From assembly GCA_037355855.1 (NCBI GenBank), contig CM074759.1:3410001-3474000 (forward strand): a DNA stretch of 64,000 bases. The letters are read 5' to 3'. The notes under the pieces were generated by a model, which saw nothing but the letters and a program-made list of their open reading frames with translations, was not told the origin of the DNA and searched no databases. The DNA comes from Pseudo-nitzschia pungens. Its lineage: Eukaryota > Bacillariophyta > Bacillariophyceae > Bacillariales > Bacillariaceae. Of the stretch, positions 22,652-34,080 are shown piece by piece; within the stretch, counting starts at the first letter, position 1; each line of letters starts with the position of its first letter. Position numbers and translations under genes: made by a program.

Positions 22652-24559
22652 GTTCATGTTTCTTCAGTTCTTTTGATTCACAGAGTTTGATCGCCTTTTT
22701 CAATCCATTGGAGAATTTCTTCTGGCGCATTGGATCCATTTGCTGTTCGAATGATCCTATCCGTCTTTCGTAGTTCTTACGTTGATAGTTCGTACACTTG
22801 TATCAACCATTGTTTCTTTTTGCTTGTACGATTATCGATCTATGCCTCTAGTTTAGGATTATTGTTGTTTTGGATTCAGTATGAAGCTCCTTCTTTGTCT
22901 TCTACTTTGAAGTGGATAGTAAATACAATGTGACACGCTACAGTAGAAGTAAGTGAAGCTATATGGAATAGAAATATTTGAAAGATACATGACTTTACGA
23001 TCGTGCATGGTTAGAGCTGTTTTTTCGCAACCATTTCTTTTCTCACTGGATTCATTGCTACTGTCATCCATTGATTGTTTCTATGTATTGTTTCTATCCT
23101 AGAACCTCTTCCAATTTTTTTTTCAATTAAATTCACGATTAATCGCAGTCGAATCATTCATTTGGTTTGAACAGCTGAATTCGAATGTATCGAATATGTT
23201 TTTTCTAGTTTGCTTCTGTGGGATTGCGTCAGTAGACTAGCATCAGCAGCCATGGTTATGTGAGTCCCGAATGACACAGCCCAAGTCCTACAAAGATGTC
23301 AAATGGGTCATGAAATTGTATTCAGGGTCATTTAGCCAATTTTATTGCCTTTCGAAGCCCCACGGTTGAATCCAAATGTTGAGTTCTCTGGCGGTGTTTG
23401 CATTATCTCTCATGTAATGAGAGTCATCGGTTATTTCAACATGAGGATCGGAGCAATCTTTCGAATTATCTATCTTTCTGTTTTGTTGGTGCGGCCTTCA
23501 TAGATAAGGGGATAAGAAATAATTTTTGCAGGATATAATGAGTGAGAGCTCGTAAACATTCACTATTATCCCAGTGAGAAGGGATTCACGCTCGACACTA
23601 CCTGAGTCGGAAATAATCGAACCATTTATCAGTCAGAGAACAAACTTTTGAGAAATTTACACGGCTTCGATAGATTCGTAGAAGAAACGTCATATTATCG
23701 CCTTCACTTTCTTATTCATGTTTGTAAAGCAGTAAACTGTAGCTCGACTTGAAACCTATTAGTTAAATTTCTTCTGAACCATTGAATCTCTTGAAAACAA
23801 TACAAAAGATCAGTGGAAACGGCATAAGTGCCGATTTAGTTGTCAGTTCGACTGGTATAGATCATTTTGGCTACTTCGTTCCCAGGGGTGAAGAGATCTT
23901 TTGGGCTTCAGAGAAGGTTGGAACTTACAAGACCAATAGGGTTCCAAGATGTATGTGAATTGAAAAACAGCGATACTGCATCCGTTTGCAGTATGAAGAT
24001 TGAGTTCAAAGAAAACATCTCATCATAATCATGTACCTTGCAGTTGAAAGCGATTTTTGATGACGTAGTGTATCGACGAAAACAATCTAAGCCGAACACG
24101 AAGAAACTGGACTTCAAAGTATTTCGAACATTGAATTTCAGGAATTTCGTGGCATTTCTTACTGATTATTGAATTTGTTTACAACTTTATTACCTTCATT
24201 CTAAAAAAGTCTGCAACTCAAGGAATGGTGGCAGTCTGGAAACTGTCAGTGCTCGTGCTAAAATACTCTGACGCATACTGCGAAAAACTCGTCAGCGAAA
24301 GAACGTCGTGAAGAAGGGGTTCAGATAGGAAAATCATTATTATCAACGTCTGAACACTACATGATTTTCCAGGTTTCGAAAGTAATTGATATGCACAATT
24401 ACAGAAAGATGGTAAGTAGTTTAAAAAAGTTCTTAGTAACAACGAAGTTGTACAGGCCTGGAGAGGAAACATGGGAAATACCAAGTCTACATTAAATAGG
24501 TCCGATAGAAAGAGGCACAGACAGGCCTTACTTGGTGCGGAATTTGTAGTAGGGGATGA
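22652..24559. other. AT-rich region without recognisable feature
   Basis: No domain, LTR pair or similarity to the other repeats of the window was found. The part nearest the fossil gag may hold the 5' UTR and LTR of that old Gypsy element, but I could not define ends. This is the longest stretch not explained by the LINE, N, Gypsy or Copia families. Confidence 0.4.
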
Positions 24560-25129
24560 GATTGGGGTGCCTCCAGTAAAAGGGAGTGTGACTGGGGGAG
24601 TGCACCAGCTGCACCAATGGCCAATTCAGAGGAAATGGAAGCATCAAGATATTAGTGTTGTTTAGCATCAAGCGTTCCCCCAGGACCATGGAGTCGTTCA
24701 TTCCTATAGGTCCAGAGATCTCAGAATGTGAGAAAGAACTGAAGGATGATGGCTATAGCCCATCGTCTGGGAAAGCGCTTGCTGCCAATTTGGGAGTAGT
24801 AATCAGCTTGGATGTGATGCCAGAGAGGAGACCACCTATGAAGAAGCTAGTTCTGCCAACCAATTGTCTATGCTCTGACAGTCACAGCAATTGCAAGTGA
24901 GTAGGATGATGGATAAATTCTCTGGCCCTTCCGAACTCTGGTGAGGAGATCCACAATGGCAACAACCAATGATGGATCAGTCTGCTCAACCTCAAGCCTC
25001 TGCTGCAGGGGACCCTTGAAGGTAGACACACTGTGCTTGACGGCCCCAGGGTCCTTGCAGGAAAGCACATGAGAAACATTCTCGTTGTCTATATTACACA
25101 AGGGGTACCTAGAATGATCCTAATACTGG
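24560..25129 (-). pseudogene. LINE J: decayed ORF2 C-terminal fragment
   Basis: The minus strand encodes pieces of the LINE C-terminal region (CNIDNENVSHVLSCKDPGA, then VDLLTRVRKGQRIYPSSYS), with frameshifts and substitutions. It lacks a tail on its left side. The zinc-finger block is still readable (NIDNENVSHVLSC). Confidence 0.75.
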
Positions 25130-25266
25130 AGCGGAAGAAAATACACTTTCCGCGCAGCGTGAAATAAAGTTTACCTCACTACTGACTTCCACATAAAATA
25201 TATTTCAGTAATTAAGGTGTTGAACTTAAAAAACCATTTAGGTTCAGGTTGTAGGTTGAGTATGGG
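25130..25266. other. Short AT-rich spacer
   Basis: Nothing recognisable. It separates LINE J from the tail of LINE K. Confidence 0.35.
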
Positions 25267-25580
25267 AATTAATTAATTATTATACTTATTTAAATAACTT
25301 TAATCACCAAAGGTGAAACTAAATTACTCAGTTTGTAACCACATTTTAACGTTGCCTCCATCAGAGAGTCAGGATCCCAAGTGGTAGAACAACAAATTTT
25401 CAAACAAACCTTGACCATCAAGCAGAGAAAGAAGCATAAACAAGTCCTACAAAAGATGCACTTGAGAAAAAGTGAAATGGGAAGGAAGATAGTGGGAGAA
25501 GACCCAGCATCAAATGGTACGGGACATGGTGAAAATCAGGGACAGAGTAGAAAATACCAAGCTACAAGCTGGGAGCAACA
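25267..25580 (-). mobile_element. LINE K: short 3' end with tail
   Basis: In sense (minus) orientation this is about 310 bp of the LINE 3' UTR with a degraded first hairpin (CAGTTTGTAACCACA on the plus strand), the TCACC/GGTGA hairpin and a TAATTAATT-type tail. It is a strongly 5'-truncated insertion and is diverged. Confidence 0.7.
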
Positions 25581-26059
25581 CTAACAAGACGAGTTTTTCT
25601 TCATCTGCGAGCATCCTCTTTGCCTCTATGAAAGCTTTCTGCTCTGTCGGTCACCAGTACCAATTCATTTTGCCCTTTTTCCCAGCCAGCTTGTTAAGGG
25701 GGGCAAGGATGTGGGAGCGCCACTTCCACATGTCTCTGTAAAAATTTATCATTCCAAGAAACATCTTGAGTTGTTTGGTGTTCTTTGGCTGGTGTTGAAT
25801 GCCCTATGTTGTGAGGAGAAATCCCAAATACTCCACTTGAAGGATTTTCGGAGGTTGGCCCAAAAGCCAGCATCATCCAGCCTCTGGAGGACTGTGTCTA
25901 TTTTCGCGAGGTGATCCTGTTCAGACTCCCCCTCTCGTTGGATGATTAGAATGTCATTGATGTAGATGAGCACGTAGTCCAGGTCCCCCAGTAAGTTCAT
26001 CATGACTGATTGGAAGATGTCGGGAGCCCAAGTAATCCCCATTGCCAATCTCGTGTAGG
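25581..26059 (-). pseudogene. Gypsy-3 RT fragment, a different Ty3/Gypsy family
   Basis: The minus-strand translation reads MGITWAPDIFQSVMMNLLGD, then LDYVLIYINDILII, then LQRLDDAGFWANLRKSF, followed in another frame by FLGMINFYRDMW- and RSHILAPL-like residues. This is RT motif C with its downstream connection. The catalytic box is YIND instead of YIDD, and there is at least one frameshift. The family differs from Gypsy-1/2, whose box is YIDDIGIW. The fragment is cut by N5 on its 5' side and by LINE K on its 3' side. Confidence 0.75.
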
Positions 26060-26512
26060 ACAATTTGCGCGAAGCGCATTTTGTCCGACGTTCCGATGTT
26101 CCAGTATTAAAAATACGTCGATTTCTACACACATTTACCATGCGATATCTCGCTCCCTTAAACACCCCCAACCACATAACCAGGACCTACACATACTAAC
26201 AGCGACCTCACCTCTTTGATTCTGCTATTTGTTCAGTTGCTCGATGCTTTGTTTGGTTGAGTTGGTTGCCTATTCACCACTCGCCGATCGGCAACAGCAG
26301 CAGCAGCAGCAGCACCAAAACCGACACATACTTTTCTACAGCAATTCCAGTACAGATTCTACCGTACAGCAAAACCGACAACGTACATGTCTATTGCTTC
26401 GCCGTCTTACGTACTGCTGCTTCGATCTGTTTCCAAGCTCCACCCTCAAGACCTTAAGTATATCTTATACTTAATATTCTACATTGTTTCCAAGCTTCCT
26501 AAGTGATTAATA
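26060..26512 (+). mobile_element. N5: 5' end of an N element
   Basis: It starts at the canonical N terminus ACAATTTGCGCGAAGCGCAT, followed by the CCGACGTTCC/CCGATGTTCC pair, and continues for about 450 bp to TAAGTGATTAATA. It is then replaced by a 33-bp LINE piece. The loop of its 5' hairpin is GAA instead of GAC. Confidence 0.75.
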
Positions 26513-26545
26513 ACCAGAAATAGCAACATGCAAAGCATTCTGATC
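26513..26545 (-). pseudogene. LINE H: 33-bp ORF2 remnant
   Basis: All 33 bases match the interior of LINE F ORF2 (about 28599-28631). The piece sits between N5 and the tail of LINE G. It is either the left arm of an element interrupted by LINE G or a filler captured at the junction. Confidence 0.6.
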
Positions 26546-27286
26546 ATAATAATAATATACGTATTTAAATAACTTTAATCACCAAAGGTGAAACTAAATT
26601 ACTCAGTCTGTAACCAGACTTTAACGTCGCCTCCATGAGAGAGTGAGGACCCCAAGTGGTAGAATGACAAATTTTCAAACAAACCTTGAACATCAGACAG
26701 GGAAAGGAACAAAACAAGTCCCACAAAATAGGGACTTGAGAGAAAGTGAGATGGGAAGGAAGATAGTGGGATAAGATCCAGTATCAAAAGGTATATGACA
26801 GGATGAGAAGCAGGAACAGAAGACAAAACCAAGGTACAAAGTGGAATCAACCCTAAGGTCCAGTAAGCCAGGTTCCTAGGAGAGCAGCCTCTCGTTGGTA
26901 TGGCTGCACTGGTTGGACAGGTGCTGCATATTGCTTCCTGGCAAGGTGGATGGTTGCAAGCCATTGCCTCTTGGCAGTCAGGGTGTAACCTTGTAGGACT
27001 TGGAAAGGGGTTTGTAAAAGGGAGTGTGACTGGGGAAGTGCACCGGCTGCACCAATGGCCAATTCAAAGGAGATGGAAGCATCAAGAGATTGGTGTTGTT
27101 CAGCATCAAGGGTTCCCCCAGGACCATGGAGTCGTTCATTTCTGTAGGTCCAAAGATCCCAGGAGGTAAGAAAGAACAGATGGATGATAGCTCTGGCCCA
27201 ACGTTTGGGAGAGCGCTTGCTTCCAATGTGGGAGTAGTAGTCAGCCTGGATTTGGTACCAGCGAGGAGACCACCTACCAAGGAGCC
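26546..27286 (-). pseudogene. LINE G: ORF2 C-terminus and 3' end
   Basis: In sense orientation: the end of ORF2 (WYQIQADYY, then SKRSPKRWA; some frame breaks), stop, 3' UTR, both hairpins and an (ATT)n tail at 26546. The 5' edge at 27286 lies within ORF2 and abuts the tail of N6. Confidence 0.75.
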
Positions 27287-27395
27287 AATAATAATAATAT
27301 ACTTATTTAAGTAGGAAAATCCACTGAAGGTGGTTAAAAGCTACTCAGTCTGTAACCAGACTTTATCGTCGCCTCAATCGAAGAGTCAGGACCCC
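27287..27395 (-). mobile_element. N6: 109-bp 3' end of an N element
   Basis: Only the last about 100 bp of N are present: GGGGTCCTGACTC, AGTCTG/CAGACT, then a second stem changed to CCACC/AGTGG, and an ATT tail. It lies between LINE G and the tail of LINE F. Confidence 0.75.
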
Positions 27396-29090
27396 AATAA
27401 TAATAATATACTTATTTAAATAACTTTAATCACCAAAGGTGAAACTAAATTACTCAGTCTGTAACCAGACTTTAACGTCGCCTCCATCATAGAGTCAGGA
27501 CCCCAAGTGGTAGAATGACAAATTTTCAAACAAACCTTGAACATCAAGCAGGGAAAAGACAAACAAGTCCCACAAAATAGGGACTTGAGAGAAGGTGAGA
27601 TGGGAAGGAAGATAGTGGGATAAGAACCAGTATCAAAAGGTAAATGACAGGATGAGAAGCAGGAACAGAAGTCAAAACCAAGGTACAAAGTGGAATCAAC
27701 CCTGAGGTCCAGTGAGCCAGGCTCTGAGGAGAGCAGCCTCTCGTTGGTATGGCTGCACTGGTTGGACAGGTGCTGCATACTGCTTCCTGGCAAGTTGGAT
27801 GGTTGCAAGCCACTGCCTCTTGGCAGTCAGGGTGTAACCTTGTAGGACTTGGAAAGGGGTTTGTAAAAGGGAGTGTGACTGGGGAAGTGCACCAGCTGCA
27901 CCAATTGCCAATTCAGAAGAGATGGAAGCATCAAGAGATTGGTGTTGTTCAGCATCAAGGGTTCCCCCAGGACCATGGAGTCGTTCATTCCTATAGGTCC
28001 AAAGATCCCAGGAGGTAAGAAAGAACTGATGGATGATAGCTGTAGCCCAACGTTTGGGAGAGCGCTTGCTTCCAATGTGGGAGTAGTAGTCAGCCTGGAT
28101 TTGGTACCAGCGAGGAGACCACCTACCAAGAAGCCAGTTGTGCCAACCAATTGTCCTCTGTGCCCTGACAGCAGAAGCAATTGCAAGTGAGTAGGAGGAT
28201 GGATAAATGTTCTGGCCCTTCCGAACTCTGGTGAGAAGATCCACAATGGCAGCCACCAATGATGGATCAGTTTGTTCAACTTCAAGCCTCTGCTGCAGTG
28301 GTCCCTTGAAAGCAGACACACTGTGCTGTATTGCCCCAGTGTCCTTGCAGGAGAGCACATGAGAAACCTTCTCGTTGTCTGCATCACACAATGGGCACCT
28401 GGAGTGATCCTGATACTGGTAGTGGAGGAGTTGGTTGCCAACACCAATGCATCCAGAAGCAAATTTGACAAACCACCTTTGCATGCCAGGAGGTAGACGC
28501 TTAAAGGCAGACAGATGGGCACACCAATGGATGGAACTCAGAACAGGTTGTGGAATGGGGATGTCATGGTGGGTCTGCCAATATTTAAGAAGAGGAGGAC
28601 CAGAAATAGCAACATGCAAAGCATTCTGATCAAACCTTGAACACTTGCATCCATTGAGAGAAAAGGCCCAGGGCTCAAACACAAGTCTGGGATAGTGATG
28701 GGCAGAAGCTCTATGGACAGAGAGAAATGCCTTGGCCATACTGTCAACCTGATGATTGCGAAGGGCCCACCAATCAAGAAAGATTCCAGCTTGATGTCCC
28801 TGAACCCAATGAAAGTGCACAGAAATTGGCAGGGCAGAAATCATGTTTCTGATGACATAAACATAATCAAAAGACTTCTGGGAAATAACCAATGGCCATG
28901 ATCCCTCAGCCTGTTTGAGAGCTGTGTCACCATCCAGAGCAATGTTGATAGAGCCAGAAGCAATATCAAAGATACTCACCAGAGCAGTGCAGCAGGTGAG
29001 AACTCCAATGATACCTGCCAGTTCACTCCTGTAGGATGATTGATCCTCAGGGGGTCCACTGACAAAATTACAGCCAGTGAGGAACAATGA
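27396..29090 (-). mobile_element. LINE F: 3' part, interrupted at 29090
   Basis: A young copy covering RNase H to tail. Sequence stops within the FLTGCNFVSG codons, exactly where the (AAT)n tail of LINE E starts. Confidence 0.8.
27696..29090 (-). CDS. LINE ORF2 fragment (LINE F): RNase H and zinc finger
   Basis: An uninterrupted frame from the edge at 29090 to the stop at 27696 holds three of the RNase H acidic residues (YRSELAGI, ALDGDTAL, NHQVDSMAK) and the CPLCDADNEKVSHVLSC finger. RT and endonuclease are absent because the copy is cut at its 5' side. There is no own start codon; an in-frame GTG/TTG near the edge is not meaningful. It differs from LINE E by scattered substitutions only. 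Confidence 0.8.
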   Translation of the reverse strand, partial: SLFLTGCNFVSGPPEDQSSYRSELAGIIGVLTCCTALVSIFDIASGSINIALDGDTALKQAEGSWPLVISQKSFDYVYVIRNMISALPISVHFHWVQGHQAGIFLDWWALRNHQVDSMAKAFLSVHRASAHHYPRLVFEPWAFSLNGCKCSRFDQNALHVAISGPPLLKYWQTHHDIPIPQPVLSSIHWCAHLSAFKRLPPGMQRWFVKFASGCIGVGNQLLHYQYQDHSRCPLCDADNEKVSHVLSCKDTGAIQHSVSAFKGPLQQRLEVEQTDPSLVAAIVDLLTRVRKGQNIYPSSYSLAIASAVRAQRTIGWHNWLLGRWSPRWYQIQADYYSHIGSKRSPKRWATAIIHQFFLTSWDLWTYRNERLHGPGGTLDAEQHQSLDASISSELAIGAAGALPQSHSLLQTPFQVLQGYTLTAKRQWLATIQLARKQYAAPVQPVQPYQREAALLRAWLTGPQG

Positions 29091-32000
29091 ATAATAATAA
29101 TAATATACGTATTTAAATAACTTTAATCACCAAAGGTGAAACTAAATTACTCAGTCTGTAACCAGACTTTAACGTCGCCTCCATCATAGAGTCAGGACCC
29201 CAAGTGGTAGAACGACAAATTTTTCAAACAAACCTTGAACATCAAGCAGGGAAAAAGACAAACAAGTCCCACAAAATAGGGACTTGAGAGAAAATGAGAT
29301 GGGAATGAAGAGATTGGGATAAGATCCAGTATCAAAAGGGATGGGACAGGATAAGAAGCAGGAACAGAAGACAAAACCAAGGTACAAAGTGTAATCAACC
29401 CTGAGGTCCAGTAAGCCAGGCTCTGAGAAGAGCAGCCTCTTGTTGGTATGGCTGCACTGGTGGGACAGGCGCTGCATACTGCTTCCTTGCAAGGTGGATG
29501 GTTGCAAGCCACTGCCTCTTGGCAGTCAGGGTGTAGCCTTGTAGGACTTGGAAAGGGGTTTGTAACAGGGAGTGTGACTGGGGAAGTGCACCAGCTGCAC
29601 CAATTGCCAATTCAGAGGAGATGGAAGCATCAAGAGATTGGTGTTGTTCAGCATCAAGGGTACCCCCAGGACCATGGAGTCGTTCATTCCTATAGGTCCA
29701 AAGATCCCAGGAGGTAAGAAAGAACTGATGGATGATAGCTGTAGCCCAACGTTTGGGAGAGCGCTTGCTTCCAATGTGGGAGTAGTAGTCAGCCTGGATT
29801 TGATACCAGTGAGGAGACCACCTACCAAGGAGCCAGTTGTGCCAACCAATAGTCCTCTGTGCTCTGACAGCAGAAGCAATTGCAAGTGAGTAGGATGATG
29901 GATAAATTCTCTGGCCCTTCCGAACTCTGGTGAGAAGATCCACAATGGCAGCAACCAATGATGGATCAGTTTGTTCAACTTCAAGCCTCTTCTGCAGGGG
30001 TCCCTTGAAAGCTGACACACTGTGCTGTACTGCCCCAGTGTCCTTGCAGGAGAGCACATGAGAAACCTTCTCGTTGTCTGCATCACACAAGGGGCACCTG
30101 GAGTGATCCTGATACTGGTAGTGAAGGAGTTGGTTGCCAACACCAATGCATCCGGAAGCAAACTTGACAAACCACCGTTGCATGCCAGGAGGTAGACGCT
30201 TGAAGGCATTCAGATGGGCACACCAATGGATGGAACCCAAAACAGGTTGTGGAATGGGAATGTCATGGTGGGTCTGCCAATATTGAAGAAGAGGAGGACC
30301 AGAAATGGCAACATGCAAAGCATTTTGATCAAACCTTGAGCACTTGCTTCCATTGAGAGAAAAAGCCCAAGGCTCAAACACAAGTCTGGGATAGTGATGG
30401 GCAGAAGCTCTATGGACAGAGAGAAATGCCTTTGCCATGCTGTCAACCTGGTGATTGCGAAGGGCCCACCAATCAAGAAAGATTCCAGCTTGATGGCCCT
30501 GAACCCACTGAAAGTGCACAGAGATTGGCAGGGCAGAAATCATGTTTCTGATGACATAAACATAATCAAAAGACTTCTGGGAAATAACCAATGGCCATGA
30601 TCCCTCAGCCTGTTTGAGAGCTGTGTCACCATCCAGAGCAATAGTGATAGAGCCAGAAGCAATATCAAAAAGACTCACCAGAGCAGTGCAGCAGGTGAGA
30701 ACCCCAATGATACCTGCCAGTTCACTCCTGTAGGAAGATTGATCCTCAGGGGATCCACTGACAAAATTACAGCCAGTGAGGAACAATGAAGCAGTCTTGG
30801 TGGAGGTATTGGGTGACAGAATGAAAGCAGAAGTTCCTCTGAGAAGGTCCGGATCAAATGAACCATCACAGACAGCACTGGCAGTACCACTCTCAATAGC
30901 ATCAACAAGGTTCTGACAGCCAGCCTGTGGTAGGGAATATTTGTGGAGAAGTACCCTTGGAGACTCACAGAGTGCATCAAAGGCATCTACTGGGGAGTCT
31001 GGAAGAGAATCAAATGGATTGTACTCCATAGGATCCATGTCAGGAGGTTCAGAAACAAAGGCTGAGGACCCAACAACGCGTACAACTTGGCCGCAAATAA
31101 CAGGGTAGACAAGCACATCAGCACAGGCTGGTTTGCCAGAAATGAGTTCAGAAGTGACCCTGTATCTGCCCCTGCCCTGGGAGGTGCTCACAATCCAGCC
31201 AGTAGAAGTTTTGGAGAATATTCTGTTGGTGGATAAAGACAAAAACCAAGGCCAAAGAGAAGCTGTCTGGGGAGAGAGCCAATGCCCAAGGTGAAAAGAA
31301 GGAGCCAATGCCCTGGCTGCAGGGGGTGGACAAGGAGGAAGAAAACAGGTCTGAAGAGCCTTGATCCATATGCGCTGAGCTGCTGGAGGCCAAGGTGGGG
31401 AAGGACATCTGGGCCAGTCAAGATGATCCCTCAAGTGATTGGAGGATGTCAGCTGGAAAGCCATGGGGGTAAGCCTTTTCCCATCTGGAGTACAAATATC
31501 AGCAAGGGAAATAGCCTTGAGGGACATGCGAATGTGATTCAAGAGGGACAAGTCAGCACCTCTGAAGCCAAAGTTGACAAAGGCTTGCATGAGATAACAG
31601 TCATTGGAACGTAGCAGAGGAAGATCTGGGAAGTCTTCAACCAAGCTCACAGGGTGAACAGAGAAAAACTTCCACACATGTTTGTACCAGCAAGGAGTGA
31701 CGTATGAAGCAAAAGGATGATAGGGTGTGACACCAAGATGAAGAGGAAATCCAAGTTCAAGCCGGAGAGCTTCAGCAGTTAGCCTGAGAATCCTACCAGT
31801 TTGCGAGGACCTGACAGATTCCTGAAAGAGAGTGGCAATGTGACTAAACTCTTGGAGGAGGTAGGGATGGATGAAACCAAAGCCTTGATAGAGGGAAGGA
31901 CCATAGAATACATGTCTAGGAAATGTCCGCGACATCCCTGCTTTGTTCAGCACAGGAACAAGAGCTGGGTGAATAATCTTAGTCCAGGTGGCCTCATCAA

Positions 32001-33121
32001 GTTGCGTGACAGGCATGGGGTATTCAACAGACTTCATGAACGAATACTTGAAGGTGTAGAGGGATGCGCGCTTCTCACACTTGGAAGCCTTGAGTTGAGA
32101 GCCAAAAGACTGAGACTGGGACTTCATGTGAGCAATCTGTGCTTCCTCATTGCCATCCATGGAGATAAAAACCCCAAGGGTCTTGTCAGCATGGTCAACT
32201 TCAAACCGATCCAGGGTAGCTTGATTGCCATTCTTGTCAGCAACAGAGAAGTCACCAGGCATGTCAGCAATTGAGCGATAGTCCCAGCCGGATCCATTCC
32301 ATTTGAAATCAATCAAATAACAGAAGGATTTGGCGGGTTCAATAGCACCACCAGTGGCAATAATCCCACCAGCCCATCAGTCAAGAGCTTCCTGAAAGTC
32401 AACAGCCAAGTCCTCACCAGAGGTTGAGGAATCAGAGCCAGCACAAAACAGATCTGTGTCATCCACAAAAGCAAAACCCACAAGAGAAACCAATTGCAGT
32501 GACAATGAAGTGATAAGATGGACACCATGCCCAGCCTGTTGCATCATTCCGAAGACAATTGTTGACACCAAAGCCCAAAGAGTTGGACCAATACCATTGC
32601 CTTGGCCACAACCACTGAGAGGAACAGGTTCATCACCATACACAGGGCCGGACCGACCAAAACCAGTTTTGATGTGGTGCTTGGCATGTTGCAGAGTAGA
32701 CAGAAGAACTTCACACACATGTGCAGGAACCCGAAAGCTCTGGAGAGTGAGACCTGCAATGGGATGAGAGATTCTATCGTAACAGCCCTTGGCATCATTC
32801 ATAGCAACAGCACCAGATCTGCGCTTCTGCCGCAACACATCACAGATGAGCTTCTTGTTCAGGCAGGTGTTGATGGCCTTGTGGTGTTTCCTGCTACCAT
32901 GTTGATCAGCAGCCACTGCCTTGGCACATTCAGCATGGGCAAGAATGCGTCTGCCAATCATCTTGTTGTTGATTTGGAACTCAGGAGACATCAACTGGAT
33001 AAGCCTCATCTTATCCACTCTATATTCACCAGGTTTCTTGAAGATCTCAACATCAGTGATGACCTGCCAAGCAGAAGGTGAGAAGCCAACAATCAATGGG
33101 ACTGATCTCATGAGAGTGTCA
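29091..33121 (-). mobile_element. LINE E: tailed LINE interrupted by Gypsy-2
   Basis: It runs from an (ATT)n tail at 29091 through the double hairpin and 3' UTR into ORF2, up to the NKFDTLMRSVPL codons, where the Gypsy-2 LTR begins at 33122. The 5' half of the element (endonuclease, ORF1, 5' UTR) should continue after the right end of Gypsy-2, outside the window. Confidence 0.85.
29395..33121 (-). pseudogene. LINE ORF2 (LINE E): RT, RNase H, zinc finger, one stop
   Basis: Motifs in order: NDAKGCYDRI, LSGCGQGNGIGP, FVDDTDLF, CDGSF, YRSELAGI, ALDGDTAL, NHQVDSMAK and CPLCDADNEKVSHVLSC. A single in-frame TGA near 32377 replaces the Arg codon of the EALDRWAGG motif (CGA or CGG in sister copies) and splits the frame into 32377-33121 and 29395-32376. 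Otherwise the copy is open. The stop inactivates the protein unless read through. Confidence 0.85.
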
Positions 33122-33329
33122 TGTGACGGGCTAGCGTAACTAGCAGTCACGATTGAATAATTAATCGAATCCCATATGGGAATCGAATATTATATATTCA
33201 GTCATGAATACATTTCGATATGTGTTCGCACTATTATGGTCGAGTCCCAGATTAGGATATATGCCTAATCGTGGGTTAAACATTCACAATCTACATACTA
33301 CTCCGAAATTTCTACTCTAGACCGTAACA
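33122..33329 (+). repeat. Gypsy-2 5' LTR (about 208 bp)
   Basis: Starts TGTGAC and ends GTAACA, with partial relatedness to the Gypsy-1 LTR, for example a GAATCCCATATGGGAATCG palindrome near 33168 and a shared CTACTCCGAAATTTCTAC block near the right end. No second copy is in the window, so the exact ends are inferred from the Gypsy-1 pair and from the break in LINE E. Confidence 0.65.
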
Positions 33330-33477
33330 CAGTAATTACTGTTTGTGCTTTACAGTAGAAACAGTAGAACTCAGTACTGAATTCAAAAAAAACACTAACA
33401 GCCTCAATAACAGAGGCACCTTTTATCTCCAACAAACCGATCGACGCAACCGATCGACGCAACCGATCGACGCAACC

Positions 33478-33634
33478 ATGGCAGGTATCTACAGAGATCC
33501 CCCCATCGCCTACAAGAGCTCTTTCGACCGAACCAAGCCTAAACTCTTCACTCTGTACAACGTCGACGAGGATCGGACCGACAGCATGAAAGTCCCCCTG
33601 TTTACAGAGACCGGAGGACTAGAAGAGCTACTCT
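33478..33634 (+). pseudogene. Gypsy-2 gag, part 1
   Basis: Begins MAGIYRDPPIAYKSSFDRTK at the ATG at 33478, directly after three copies of CGATCGACGCAAC. It ends at the Gypsy-1 insertion in the EELL codons; the next parts are 39422-39871 and 41835-42246. The frame is intact up to the insertion. Confidence 0.8.
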
Positions 33635-33947
33635 TGTAACATGCTAGCGTAGGCTAGTAGTGTTATGAATTAATAATTAACCGAATCCCACATGGGATTC
33701 AAATATATATAAGATATCCATGTACGGATATCTGGTATGTGTGAACAGGCATGCAGAAGAGAGCGATTATACGATTAAGGTTACATACGGAATATATGTT
33801 ATATACAGGGATGGTTATTATATGAGAAGGTCGCGATGACCTCATCGCTCATTATTTCCTCTCTCTAATTTCAATCCCATCTCGTAAAGTGAAATAACAC
33901 ACAATTATTCATACTACTCCGAAATTTCTACCTTAGAGTGTTACACA
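33635..33947 (+). repeat. Gypsy-1 5' LTR (313 bp)
   Basis: Begins TGTAAC and ends GTTACA, a perfect 6-bp terminal inverted repeat with TG...CA ends. It contains the palindromic GAATCCCACATGGGATTC block and an AT-rich stretch ATATATATAAGATATCC that could hold the promoter. It differs from the 3' LTR by one substitution and by an extra AC in a short CA run. Confidence 0.95.
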
Positions 33948-33962
33948 GTAATTACTGTCCGC
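33940..33962 (+). promoter_or_regulatory. Presumed primer binding region with 14-bp palindrome
   Basis: The LTR end and the bases after it form ACAGTAATTACTGT. The same palindrome follows the Gypsy-2 5' LTR at about 33327. No sequence like the usual TGG-starting tRNA-complementary PBS is present next to either LTR. Confidence 0.4.
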
Positions 33963-34080
33963 TTTCACGTAGGAACAGTAGTAGAATTCAGTACTGAACT
34001 CTCATCAACCCGAAGAAATACCCACAGCCTCAACAACAGAGGCACCTTTATCTCCAGCAAATCCAATAGCAACAGCAACC

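Noticed and set aside
26060..26512. Complete N element
   Set aside because: Only the 5' about 450 bp are present; no array, 3' module or tail before the LINE H piece.
33122..33634. Gypsy-2 5' piece as a solo LTR with an unrelated small gene
   Set aside because: The frame after it is the start of gag, and it continues at 39422 once Gypsy-1 is left out.
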